Positions 48,795 to 62,854 of a stretch of DNA of 64,000 nucleotides are shown here, piece by piece. The position numbers and the translations under genes are program-made. This DNA comes from Warburgia ugandensis (lineage: Eukaryota > Streptophyta > Magnoliopsida > Canellales > Canellaceae). Position 1 is the stretch's first letter; every line of letters begins with the position of its first letter. The notes under the pieces were generated by a model. That model had not been told where the DNA came from. It did no database searches and saw only the letters and a list, made by a program, of their open reading frames with translations. Location of the stretch: positions 68,239,414 to 68,303,413 of the forward strand of contig CP141126.1 in assembly GCA_035236585.1 (NCBI GenBank), written 5' to 3'.

Positions 48795-50976
48795 TGTTAA
48801 GTGTTCAATTTTGGCTACAAATATCCCTAGTTTAGCATTTAATTAGATCATCTAACCGATCAATTTTGTAATTTTTAGATAAAATATTAATTAACTTCAA
48901 TTGATCATCCAACTATTGATTTACTAAATTTAATGATCATATGATCATCAAAGCTAATAAGATGTGTAATGTATGGCTTAGATAACTCTAATTTGGTCTT
49001 GTGTTTTGCAGATCAACCATATTGCAACTTGGAAAGCACAAATCAAAATCCAATAGTGTAGATCATCCTAAAGGGCATTGAATGGTTGGGATCAAAACAA
49101 TGAACCAAATCACTCATGAGGCAAGAGGGAGTAATATGAAATCTAGGAAAAGGAAACACCCCAAAAAGGAAGACATTGCTAACATAAAAAGAAGGAAAGT
49201 GGGGGGAATGAAATTAAAAGCTTGGGATGTTTTTAAGGGAGTTGCAACGGGAACTCTCTCAATAGTTGAATGAAGAGGGCAGCCAAAGACCGGCCCCATC
49301 ACTGCACTTCTCCCCCTTCTCTCTCTCTTTCCATCCCCTCTCTTCTCCTTCTCTCTCTAAATCCCTCTCTTACTCAATTTTATTTCTCTTCTCCTTCTCT
49401 TTCTTACTCACTCCTCTCTGTTATCTCTCTCTCACGCACCCTCTCTTCTCCTTCCTCTCTTTCTCTCTCTACTTGACACTCCCCAAATAGCTTCCTCTCA
49501 CCCTCACGACCCCATCATCCCTCTTCCTTACTTCACTAGCAACACATTAGATGCACCATCCCTCTGTCTACACCTACTTCTCTTCTCTTCTCTCTTCTCC
49601 CTCCTCTCTTTCTCATTCTCCCTTTGTGTCATCACTATCAGACTACTCCGATGACCTCAAGAAGAGAGCCAGCCGATAACACCCCATTTGTCTTTCTCTC
49701 TCCCTTTGTCTTCCTCACCGTCACACCACCTTCTCATTCTCTCTCTGTTTCCCTCTCTCCCTCACCTTTGCCACCTCGCCTTCATCTAGCACTGCACTCC
49801 CTTTCTACCAACTAATTCCATAGACATATCCTAGCAGAGCACTCCTTTGGCTAGCACTTCTCCACTGTAGGTAAGAGCTAAAGGAAAACCAGCCAGTTGC
49901 TCCTCTCTCCTCCTTATCGTGCCCTGTCTCTTCACCAAGGCAGCTGCAAGGAGAAAATGACCACCCTGCTTTTGTCCCTTCTCTCTATTTCTCTCCCTTC
50001 TCTGCTATCTCTTTATCACCACCCCAATTTTTCTCCTTCCACGGTATCTGCTCTTTCATTTACAATCCCTCTGTCTTTGGTTCCCTCTAATTTCACCTTT
50101 GGCGGATTCTTCCTTCAACATAGGAGAAAACCCAATTCAGGTTTCTCCTTAATTCTCCTCCTCTTCTTCCCATTTCCTCTATCACTATCTTCTCCGTCGG
50201 GTAGGTTTCCTCTATTTTCATTTAAAACCAAAAACTAAAAAATTCTAATTTTACCCTTTAGACTTTAAATATAATTCCATATGTGTCTTTGATTTAATTC
50301 CATCTATATCCCTCTTCTTATCCCCGTTTTGTTTTATCCAAATTCTGCTATCCAGATTTTGTACTATTTTTGGATTAATTTAGGAACTGTGTTATCCAAG
50401 CTTGTTTTATTCAAGCTTAACATAATCAATGATCTAGCTTTAATAAACAAGATTTCTTTATTTCTCGATCTTTTCCATGCATTTCAATTAATCTTTAAAT
50501 CTCATTCTTAAGCATCTCTTAGTTGATTCATCATCCCTAATATTCAATCTAAAATCCAAAAATTGATTAAAGCCATCCAAAATCCTTCTTTGGTCTAGAT
50601 CATCAAAATTTTGGGGAATCTGTTTAATCCAGCAATTGGATCCTTAGTTAGAAGTATCAATGAGAGATTTATGAAGGCCAATCGATGTTTATGATATCAT
50701 ATATGAATAAATTTGTCATAATCAAGCTAGGAAAGTAGATTTTATTTGTTTTTTAGTTAATTTTCTTTATTTTTGAACTTGTTTTTTTATAATTTTCATT
50801 GGTTAAATAGATCTAAATTTTGAATTCATTGTTATTTAATTTTTATCATTTCTTTTAATTTTTGGACAATTAAATTTTATTTAGACTCCATCTTTTTAAG
50901 ACATCCCAATGGGATCGACCCGTACTTGGATCAACTACACTACAATAGCCTGTGCACTTATGGTAGACAATTAACA
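48795..50976 (+). mobile_element. Nested solo LTR 'J' with target duplication
   Basis: Starts tgttaagtgttcaattttgg and ends ..gacaattaaca. Flanks are tgtat (48790-48794) and cgtat (50977-50981), a 5-bp target duplication with one change. Just inside its end it has the group motif 'gggatcgacccgtacttgg'. H3 sequence resumes directly afterwards ('ttagaggatgttgtatgtgattctaagg', matching 46057-46085). No internal region is present, so it is a solo LTR (2182 bp). It carries a long pyrimidine-rich stretch at about 49300-50220. Confidence 0.78.
49300..50220. repeat. Pyrimidine-rich (CT/TCC) region of LTR J
   Basis: About 0.9 kb in which the plus strand is dominated by C and T in irregular CTCTC, CTTCTC and TCCC runs. 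It yields long leucine/serine-rich frames (for example 49897-50238) that I regard as composition artefacts. It may correspond to the GC-rich promoter-like cores seen in other LTRs here. Confidence 0.6.
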
Positions 50977-51756
50977 CGTATTTAGAGGATGTTGTATGTG
51001 ATTCTAAGGAGGAATCATGGGAGCTGCAACATGATTTCAAGGATACATTTCATCACATAGAAGAGAGTGGAAGTTTCCTTGAAAATGATTTATGATGGGA
51101 GCTTTGGAAAGAGCTATGGGTGATCATCCTAGGAGGAAAGAAATCTTGTCCATCCATCCTAGGGTTATGCTTCTGAAGGGAGGAAAGAAAGAAGAGTAGT
51201 AGCTCATTATCAATTATAGGCATGACCTAGGATAAGAGAAAGAAGAATAGATACCGGGAATTATGCATGATCTACTTAAGTGTTGGAAGGGGGTGATAAG
51301 AAGAAAGAAAGAGGAAGGATAAAAGGGACGAAACTTCCTCACTATGGGGACTTGTGATCTTGAGAGGGGAAGTGTGCTGCACATGAAGGAAAAATCCATT
51401 CCATGAGGGATTTTCACAAAGAGATATGAGGGATTTAAAGAGGTGCACACTTTCCATTCTCTAAGAGATCCATGAAGACATCCTTTGAGAAAGAAAAAGA
51501 GGTGTGCAACACCATTCAACCCCTACACCCTGATTCCTTAAGCTTTCATGAACATATCTTTTGGGGAGGAAAAATACATCATGATAAGAGGAGATAAGAG
51601 TGAGGAAAAAAGAGCGGATTGAAAGGCTTGAAGGTGTGCATGAATGTGAAGAAGAGTGGTGAGTGAGATAAGTGAGAGATCTTTAGAGGGTTGCGCTTAT
51701 CTTTCCCTATCTACCACCTTCTCCTTACTTCTCTTTTTTTTTCCCCATTCTCTCTA

Positions 51757-54428
51757 TTGTTGTTTTAAATAAACCCGCAAGTGCACAAATCAATGTAGTA
51801 TTCTCATGCAAGTGAGGTCGATCTCACGAGGAGTGAACTATTGTGATCCTAGTGGTTCTTACTTTAAACTATCTAACCTAGACAAAATTCAAGTGATTTT
51901 TTTTTATTTTTTATTTTTCTAAACTAAGCATGGAAATTAAAACATAAAATTAGAAACTAATTAAAACAAGAAATGAAAACTAAGAAAAAAGAAGAAACAT
52001 TCTAAATGGAAAACTTTCCTAAAACATGTAATTTTTAAAATTAAAACTTTCTTGAATTAAAAACTTCTAATTTTATGACTCTCCTAATTAACAACTTTCC
52101 TAAATTTAAATTTGGAAACTTTCCTAAACTACCTTTCCTAACATGAAATTAACAACTAACCTAATGGAAACATGCATTAACAAACTACTTTCCTAATTAT
52201 GCAAAACCAAGAAAAGTAAGCAACCAAATCAACTATTTTAACAAGTATGATAAATTTGATTACTTTTCAACTAATTAAGATGTAAAATAATGGAATCTAA
52301 CTACAACCAACAAGTGAATTAAAAGAAATATTACTACTAACAAACAATGAAAGGAAAACTACCCAAGTACCGTGCATATAACCAAGGAATGGTATGCATG
52401 ATTCATTGGATATAAGTGGATCAAAGCAACTCTATTGAAAACCTATGTATGCAATTATATTGTTAACATTAACTAAGCTACCTAACAATCTAATTGGGAT
52501 CTTGAAAATTCAAGGGAATAAGACTGTAGAGTATTGGAAATCGACATACACCATTCATGCATGAAATTCTAGAAGTAATGTGATTGAAACAGTCAATGAT
52601 TATAACATGTAAAACATGGAATTAATCACTTCTAATATATTCAAACATTCAAGAACAAAGTTAACATACTACTGGACACAAACGTGAATTGAAAATTTCA
52701 CTAATTTCATTGGATCACATCCAAAAAGTCATCAACATAACATTCCATACATGTAATCCAAATCTAAACCTTAAATGCTATTACAATGACGCTCACTTAA
52801 TCTATATTACTCCTCAATTACAAGCCAAACTCTTCTTTAATTTTCCAACATTCACTCATGAACAAATATACTTGAAATCAAGGGAGAATCCTATGCAAAA
52901 CTAAGACAACAATCAATGGAACTTAAGCAACAAAATCTGGAAATTCAAGAGGGCTACAAAGGACATAAGATGCAATGGAATCTAAGAACAAAACTATATT
53001 CAAGATGAATTCCCTTGGATGTCACTCCAAGGGAAAACCAGACTTGAATCTTAGTTTGAAATCAAGGAAAACAAAGAAGAAGATGGCATGAAAAGAAGAA
53101 ATTCCAGCAAAGGCTAACCAACCTTCAAACATGAATCAAAACCCTACAAATCCTAGGTTGAACACTTGAAGAAGAAGTATGAACCTTGGAAGTTTGTAGA
53201 AGAACCACAAAAGCATCATAAAATATCAAGTAAAAGGAGTACAGAAGGCTAGAATGAAGTGGACGTATCCTTCTTAATGGAGGAGGCATCCTTTTACAAT
53301 GGAGAAAAAAAGTCCTTTGATAGGGTTTTGGACTGATTTTATAATGGTTGTCCTATATTTCCTAGGATAACCTAGTATTAATGTGTGGTGGGAATTAAAG
53401 AAGATCAAATTGAAGGGCTAGGATGGGGGAAAGAGGGTAGACCTCAATTAAGGAAGGGCAGTTAGGTGGGAGACACCACCTTTTTAGGAAGGGGCATCTC
53501 CCCCCTTACAAAAGTTGTTGAACTCCTATCTTTTAGAAAAGTAGGTGGGAGTGAGATGGGAATGGAATGGGAGGTGTTAGGTAGAGATACTTGGTTGGTT
53601 AGGAAGTTTCATAAGAGGTGGAAGGAGTAAGAGTTTTGGAAATTCGTAGTGAATCTTAAGGGTGAGGTGGAAATTAAGTAAAAAGTGGGGAAAAGTAAGA
53701 AAAACTCTAAAAATTAGTTTCTCTTATCCAATTGATTCACATGCCCTCTCATTTTAATAGATTTTTTCTTAATTATCTCAAAATAACTCATGGATAACTC
53801 TCTTGAATCTCCTCTAATCCCAGCCTTCCATTTAGCTTAGCTTGATGGCTAGCTTTAAAGGCTTCATTGGCTAAGCTCATGGCTGGCTTAGGAAGCTTCC
53901 TTTTCTTGTTTTCTTGGCTTCAACCCTTGGCTTGAGTGGCTTGCATGGTTTGTCTTGAATTCCTTAGCTTGCCACCTTCTTTCATGTTTTATATGGCTAA
54001 GGTGGCTTAAGTGGCTTCCATGCAAAGGTGGTGGGAATGCATGACTTACTTCATGGATCCACTTTGGCCATCTTTAGCTCCTTTAATTGCATCCATTATT
54101 GGTCCTCATGTTGAAGTGATAAATTTGAGGCTTTGACTTGATATTTTGATCTTGATCTTCAATTTCATTCCGATTGATCTCGGCTATTGGATCAACATCT
54201 TAATTCCTACAAAAAGTAAAAACTCCTAATTAAATCCTAGAAAAATATGATTAATCACATATTTACCTCAAACTAGCTTTTGGACCTACAAAATAACAAA
54301 TTTTTGCTTCATTAGGTCAAAAAATGCATGTGTTATTAATTTTGGTCTAAAAACCCTAATTTAATGATATAAGTTATAACACATGGATACTAATTGTGTG
54401 GTTTTTATGAAAAATTAAATACTTATCA
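51757..54428 (-). mobile_element. Nested solo LTR 'K' with target duplication
   Basis: On minus it starts TGATAAGTATTTAATTTTTC at 54428 and ends at about 51757, after the block GAGATCGACCTCACTTGCAT. Flanks are ctcta (51752-51756) and ctctg (54429-54433), a 5-bp duplication with one change. Before and after lie continuous H3 sequence. It matches LTRs E, F and G over its length (about 2.67 kb) and has no internal region, so it is a solo LTR. The frame at 52689-52904 is not conserved in the other copies. Confidence 0.75.
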
Positions 54429-54650
54429 CTCTGCATCTCTTTCTTTGACATTTTTATTCTAGCACCAAAACCTTATGCACATCCTTTTAAGATAGTGTGT
54501 GCACATCTTATCTTCTAGCCATTATGTTGTGCACACCTCTCTCTACCTTCCTCACTGTCTTACCTTGTGTACGCATCTATGTCTATCATTAATTGGATCT
54601 TATGTTTTGATTGAGTGGTAAATCCTTAGTTCTATTGCTATTAGGTGACA

Positions 54651-56700
<2,050 letters not shown>

Positions 56701-57112
56701 TAATTTATAATTATTTTAATTAAGATATTTAAATTTAAATTTTATTAAAGGTCTAAAAGGTAAAATCACTTTTAGTGGGCCCTACAAGAAAAAATTCTAC
56801 GTTTTAAATTCTAAAACATGTCAATTAAAAGACATTATTTAAAATAATGGTTTTTCATAACTAATTGCTAATAATTATAATATTTAAACATTTTTAATAA
56901 ATACTAATAATAATAAAATGAATATAATATAAATATAATTCTCTCACTCCAACCTTGTTTTCGCTACAAACAACCACACAAACTGAGGCTACATTGAGCT
57001 TAGGATTGTACATGGTGATTGAAGCTTCGATGCTCGCACCTAATCACTATTATGGTCGCCGCTGCACTATCTTGATGCTCTGGTCGATTAATAGAAAACC
57101 GATCCAAACCAA

Positions 57113-57187
57113 GACAAAGAAGAAGAAGAAGAATAGGAGGAGGAAGAAGAAGAAGAAAAGGAACAGGAAAAAGGAGGGGAAGAAGGA

Positions 57188-57226
<39 letters not shown>
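57113..57226. repeat. Purine-rich tract ending in (AG)18
   Basis: AAG/AGG-type imperfect repeats pass into a clean AG run (57190-57226). Only two pyrimidines interrupt about 110 bases. Confidence 0.9.
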
Positions 57227-57228
<2 letters not shown>

Positions 57229-59649
57229 ACCAACGACGCCATTGAGAAGCTCTTAGGTAGGGGTATACTAATGGCCCGGACTGATGATCTGAGTTGGTCA
57301 TCTTCAACAATAAGATGAGATAATCAAAAGCCCCAAGGATTTGAAGAGATCCATGAACCACTGCAAAAAATGTTGATGAAAAAACTATCCAATGACTCCC
57401 ACTAATCCTCATTGGAAAACAGTGGAATTGGATCACTTCACCAACTTCCCCAAGTAGGTGTCACTATCGTTGCACCTTTATTACACTATTTTACCTATTT
57501 CTGTTCTAATTTATAGTTGGTGATCCTTTCATGAACAGAACCAACTAGCAATGACTTGGATGGGAGATCTATGCTGTCCCATGTTTTTGTACACCTAAAA
57601 ATGTAAAACCCCTTTAGATCTATAATTATAGGGTTATCCTAGCCATGTATTTGGAGAGAGGGTGAATTGATGGCTAAGATTGGATTGTTCACCATCTTAC
57701 CTAGTTTATGCATCCAAGACACACAGAGAAGACGTGTGCACTGGCGTTCATGCAGAGTTTGCAGAGCTGTGTGGGACATACTTGAACCATATACTAGATC
57801 CGTGAACTGAATAATGGATCCGTGATCCATCTAGCAGATCCCTAAATCCACCTAGTAGATCCATGATTCACTTAACAAATCTATAAACCTAATAAATTTA
57901 ACCCAAACCATCTAAAAGTGATTTTAAGCTTCAACTAATAAATCTACCATTCATATTTCATCTATTTAGGTTAGACTGCAAGATTTAATAGTTGATTATG
58001 CTATTGGGTATGATACTTGTTAGATTTAAGAAATTACACATAAAAAAATGTAGATATTCAACATATATATATAGGATCACCTAGATTAGACTTAGAATTT
58101 ACATAGATAAGACAAAAATTAGTAGACCTACAACTGGATTTAATCAAACAATCTTAGTCTTCCATCTAATCACTTTAGATCTATAGTAAAAACTATAGAA
58201 ATAGTAAGTTTAGTTAAATTGGACATAATATATTTTAATTTCCACCATCAATCATAGGTCGGAGCTCTAGATTATTGGTTAAAGCTTTGATCATTGATCA
58301 ATAAGTAGAAAACTTGATCTAACCATCACACATTCTAAAGTCATAGATTGAGGAGATTCAAAGATAATAAGATGATCTAGACTGCTCATTTATGACTAAA
58401 GCCATGATTTGATGATATGACATAATTAAATAAAATTAGTTTATGATTAGTGATCAGTAAAGGCAAGATCATCATATGATGATCAAGAACTAAATGAGTC
58501 ATGAATGAAAATTTAAAAGAGAAAGAGTGACATTATAATACATGTATGTTTTGACAGATACATTGATTGATAGGATTTGAGCCTATCGAGTATTCTAAAG
58601 GATTGGGTAGCTCATGTTCGAGGTAGGTGAAATCTTAAGATGCAAATTTTTTAAATTGCATAATCTTTTGATAAAACATGATGTGATTGATATTAGCATG
58701 AGATTTCAATTGCATGAAATATTTATAAAATGGACTGATTACGTGTTGTTGTTATACATGTAGTATTTATGACATGGTTTATGAAATAAAAATATTATAT
58801 TATAATTTTTATTCCATGAATTGGAAATGCATTCAATTTATGTAAAAATTATGATTTAAGAATACATTTTATGTTTTATCTCCACGTTGCTTGATATGAA
58901 AGCTAGATGAGTTTGATTTTGGTATGGAGTACCAATTATGTATACAATATAGTATTTTCATGGATTAGATATGGGGTAGGCATATGGACACCTTGCCCAT
59001 ACAAGGCCAAAAGTAAGGTGGTGGAAAATATTGGTAGGCCCCATTGTGATGGTTTATCTCCTCATATAGACATGGCTATGTATTATTCCATAGTTGGTGT
59101 AAATGGAGCATGGCAATGGATCTATTGCGTGGGATGTGCACTACAGCATAGCAGTCCATTATATTTTTGCATGTATGTGTGTGGGCCTTGTATAGTTGGG
59201 GAATGACCACCAATGAGTATATATTACTATTTTACGACTTTGATGTTATTGAACTTGTTTTGTTATTTAGAATGTTTATTTGAGATTCTGATAGTGATTT
59301 GTAATTGAGATTTCATTGTTGGATTTATTTATGATACTAACATCTCTTTAGAATATTTATTCGAGATTTTGATTGCGATTTATATATGATATTGCAGTGT
59401 TAGATTTATCCATGATATTTACATGAAATATTTTAAGAATTTGAATTCAAAAGTTTGAGATTAGCTTAATTTAATCATGTAAATTAGTGATGTATAATGT
59501 TTTGGTATATTAAAATGATTATTAAATTATGAAAAGAAAATTTTCTCTAAGTTTTTATATGCATCTTATTTCCTACTAAGCATAGCTTGCTAAGATATTA
59601 TAAATGTGTACATTTGAATTATTGGATAGATTCTAATAACAACATTTTA

Positions 59650-59652
<3 letters not shown>

Positions 59653-59705
<53 letters not shown>
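59653..59705. repeat. (TG)n microsatellite
   Basis: An uninterrupted TG run of about 53 bp, the only TG repeat of this size in the window; all other long simple repeats are GA/CT. Confidence 0.95.
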
Positions 59706-59708
<3 letters not shown>

Positions 59709-60064
59709 GTGTATTTAGACTTTAATTGTAATAATATGGGGACTGTGACTATTGACTACATGGATCCTAAATGGTTTACTAGAAAAGAAAAAATATTTTG
59801 ATCTTTGAAATTTTATAATCAGACTAAATTGAATAATAAATGAGGAGCTAAGGATGACACTCGGGGTTTGAAATGAATTTCAAAGAAACTATTTTTTGCT
59901 ATTTGTTTTCTAAATAGTTTCCCAAACTTGGAGCCCCACATCTAAAAAAGAATTGTGAAAAAGTGTTGTAAAAATTTGAGTCATTAGAGTCATAATCCTT
60001 GATATTCTAGTTTAATGAAAGTCTATTTTTGCTTCAAGTTTAGTTAGGAAGTCATATATATAGA

Positions 60065-62854
60065 AATATTACACATAATAGCCCTAGATTTAGTAGTTTT
60101 AACCCTTGATTTTAGTTAAATATTATCAATTAGGGTTTATTCCATATTATGCAAGATTAGGGTACAATAGAGAAAATTGCTATGTTTGGCAACTCAAAAC
60201 CCTAAAAGAGACTCCAAACACTGTTCAAGTATCACCATGGACCCGCGTGCCATAAACAATGAAGTCTAAGAATTCAAAATGCTAAGGGAGTGCAATTTTC
60301 AAATTTAGCACTATTAGAAACCCTAGGGGCACTAATAGACTGAAACCATGCAAGACAAGGTGTTTTTATTAGAACACAACATGGCAAGCTTCCCATGCAT
60401 GCATGCATTCCACCACCTTTGGAGAGCTTCTGAGAGAAACTCCATTCACATACACTAAAGATACATGTGCATGGACAACTACACAGACCTTAGGACCCAC
60501 TAATAGAAGAATCTTAACCACTCTCTCTCAATTATTCAAGAAGGGAGCCCACACTATGTTACATGTGTTTGAAACAAATGAGGATATATGACAAGCTTAT
60601 TTACACATTTTTACATTGAGAAAATATAGGAGAAATAAAGAAGAAAAAATGTGCAAGGGTGAAGGGCAAAAACAGGAAATCCACGATCACGGTTTATCTT
60701 AACTTTTGAAGAGTTAAAGGCCAAGATCTATCCTACATCAAAGCTAACCTCAAATACTAATAAGAAAATATCTAAACTAGGGTAGACCAATGAGGAGAAG
60801 CCATCCATAGAAGACCATACTCAAATCTCATTTGAGGAGACTTTTTTGCTGGGATGCCCACCTTAATTCAAGGAAAGATTAAGGGGTTTAAGATACAGAC
60901 TAAAATGTGTAACTCTAAATGATGATTCTAAGGAAAATGATAGACTATGGAGACATTTTAGGAGGTGGAAAATGTGTAACTCTAAGGGATGATTCTAAGG
61001 GGGGAAAAGCATGTATTTTCAAGTGGAAAGAGGATGAAATAAGAAGGAAAAAACAAAGAGAAAAATAAGGGGGATAAGGTAAATCTAATATGTGTTTATA
61101 GGATGGTGATTGGTTAGGAGAAATTAATAATAACTACTGGAGATTCTATGTTAATCTGAGATTGAAATTAATGGAATCTATAAAACACCTAGAGGGGGAC
61201 ATACAAACCATCAAAAAGTTTCCAAAATCCCTTAAGCTAAAAAAATGTGAAAACCATACTAAAGGAGGAGCTTTAAGGTCTGGAGAATAATAAGAGAAAG
61301 AATTCCTAAGGTTTAGTGTGTGTAATCCATTGAGAAAAAGTGAGTTTTCTTCTATTATTCCTACCGTTACACATCATCTTTCCATCTTTTTATTTCATTT
61401 TTTTCTATGACATCCATACTTAACTTACTACTTATCATCATCATCTCATATCATATTCTACCACCCAATTTCATCCCTAAATTCACCCCCTAACTCCTTC
61501 TACCCATCTCTCATTCCTTACTTTCACTTTCACGCTTATTTTTCTTCCATTTAGTGTTTTATTTTTCTAAATTTTTCCCAATATCACATTGAAATTCATG
61601 ATCCTAGAACTTCATTCCATACCCTACACATTCAAAACATGTCATTAAAAAATTCAACCTCTAACTCTTTCTTTCCATCATCCATTTTTAGAACCAAGTT
61701 CACACCCTTTTACATTCCTTTTTCTACACCCATCTTGTGTGATTTTTCTAAATTTATCCATAGCTCATAACTCCTCGATTTTTTTGGCTCTTTGTATTCA
61801 TCATATATCTTACAATCTCACTAGGATTAGATAAAAAGCATGCCCTTTTCTATGGATATTTGGTGTAAATTCTCCTTGGGGTTTTGTTGGATGTTGGGGG
61901 ATGTTTAATATCCTTGTTGAGAAACACAATAAGAATACAACATCATTTGAAGGAATAAATATTGGTGATAGATTTGCTAATGAAGCATTGAAGTAGTTTC
62001 TATTGAGTAACATGGCAACAAATCGATGAAAATTCTTCCTTCACATTGGGATTTGTTTTTTATTTGAGTTGTAAGAATTTTAATAGTATATTTCCATTAA
62101 TGAGAAGTTTGTAAAAAAAAATAAATCCATTTATTTCATATTATAATTTCCATTTTAGTTTTAGAATTGTGTAATTTATACTTGGTAAGGTAGAATAAAA
62201 TAGATAAATTTAATTTTTGTGATTTGAATTCCAATCATGAGTAGGTAAATTTTCTTTCCTAGGGTTAGGATGAAATTATGGTGTGATTAAATGAATTTTT
62301 TATGAAAATTGAAATAAAAATTGTGCTTAATATTCTTTTAAAAAAATTAGTACTTAATTCATATATTTAATGATTTTTATATAGGAACTATCTTTTAATT
62401 GTTATAGTAAATATCCTAAATATGCAAAATTAATAAAGCTTAATTTGTTAAAAACTTTGATACTATGTGCCCTAAAAATACATATTATGCAGTGCATAAA
62501 TATATTAAGTTATGATAATTCTTTAAAGAAAGAAAATTCATAAAATAAATATTGAAGAAAAAATATTAAATGAATGAGAAAATTCTAATTTCTTAATCTT
62601 AGACTTGTGTAGTTGCATTATAATGGATTCTAGAATGTAGGCTTTGTTTCTTCGTGGTTTCATAATTTTTAGAAATAGTTCTTCATTTTTAGTCATTTTT
62701 AAAATTAATTAAATTATTAGCTAGGTTAAAGTAGATTAAAATATGTTTTAATTAAAATTCCTAAAATTTGACGTTGTTGTGGAATTAATCGGTGTTTTCT
62801 TTTTTTGTGACATTGTGGACCTGTGCGCTTGCGACTAAATATAGAACAAGAACA
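60065..62854 (+). mobile_element. LTR 'I', 5' LTR of an Athila-like element
   Basis: The head near 60065 (tattacacataatagccctag) is followed by the H-family blocks 'caattagggtttattccatatt' and 'aaaccctaaaagagac'. It ends at ..agaacaagaaca (62854), two bases before an Asp-type primer site, so it is a true 5' LTR of about 2.8 kb. It contains a small imperfect duplication near 60920-61000 ('atgtgtaactctaa.g.atgattctaagg'). The 3' half is extremely AT-rich. Confidence 0.68.

Larger units (their letters stand above)
48036..54650 (+). mobile_element. LTR H3, split by two nested solo LTRs
   Basis: The head (about 48036) reads cataattattacattttgta, followed by 'taattaggatttattttacattttgcaggatt', as in H2, H4 and I. 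H3 sequence occupies 48036-48794, 50977-51756 and 54429-54650, interrupted by J and K. Subtracting J and K with their target duplications leaves about 1.75 kb, and the 'gattgagtggtaaatcctt' landmark then falls at the same place as in H2. H3 lacks the last 0.9 kb or so of the LTR; H4's head follows. Confidence 0.6.

Noticed and set aside
49266..50238. Several Leu/Ser/Pro-rich frames, up to 113 codons, resembling secreted or proline-rich proteins
   Set aside because: They come from the pyrimidine-rich block of solo LTR J; composition alone explains them.
56955..57245. 96-codon Lys/Arg-rich frame resembling a nuclear-localisation region
   Set aside because: Most of it is translation of an AAG/AG purine tract.
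58907..59206. 99-codon frame with several Cys and Trp residues
   Set aside because: It lies inside LTR O and no family motif is recognisable; the matching region of LTR B is not open.
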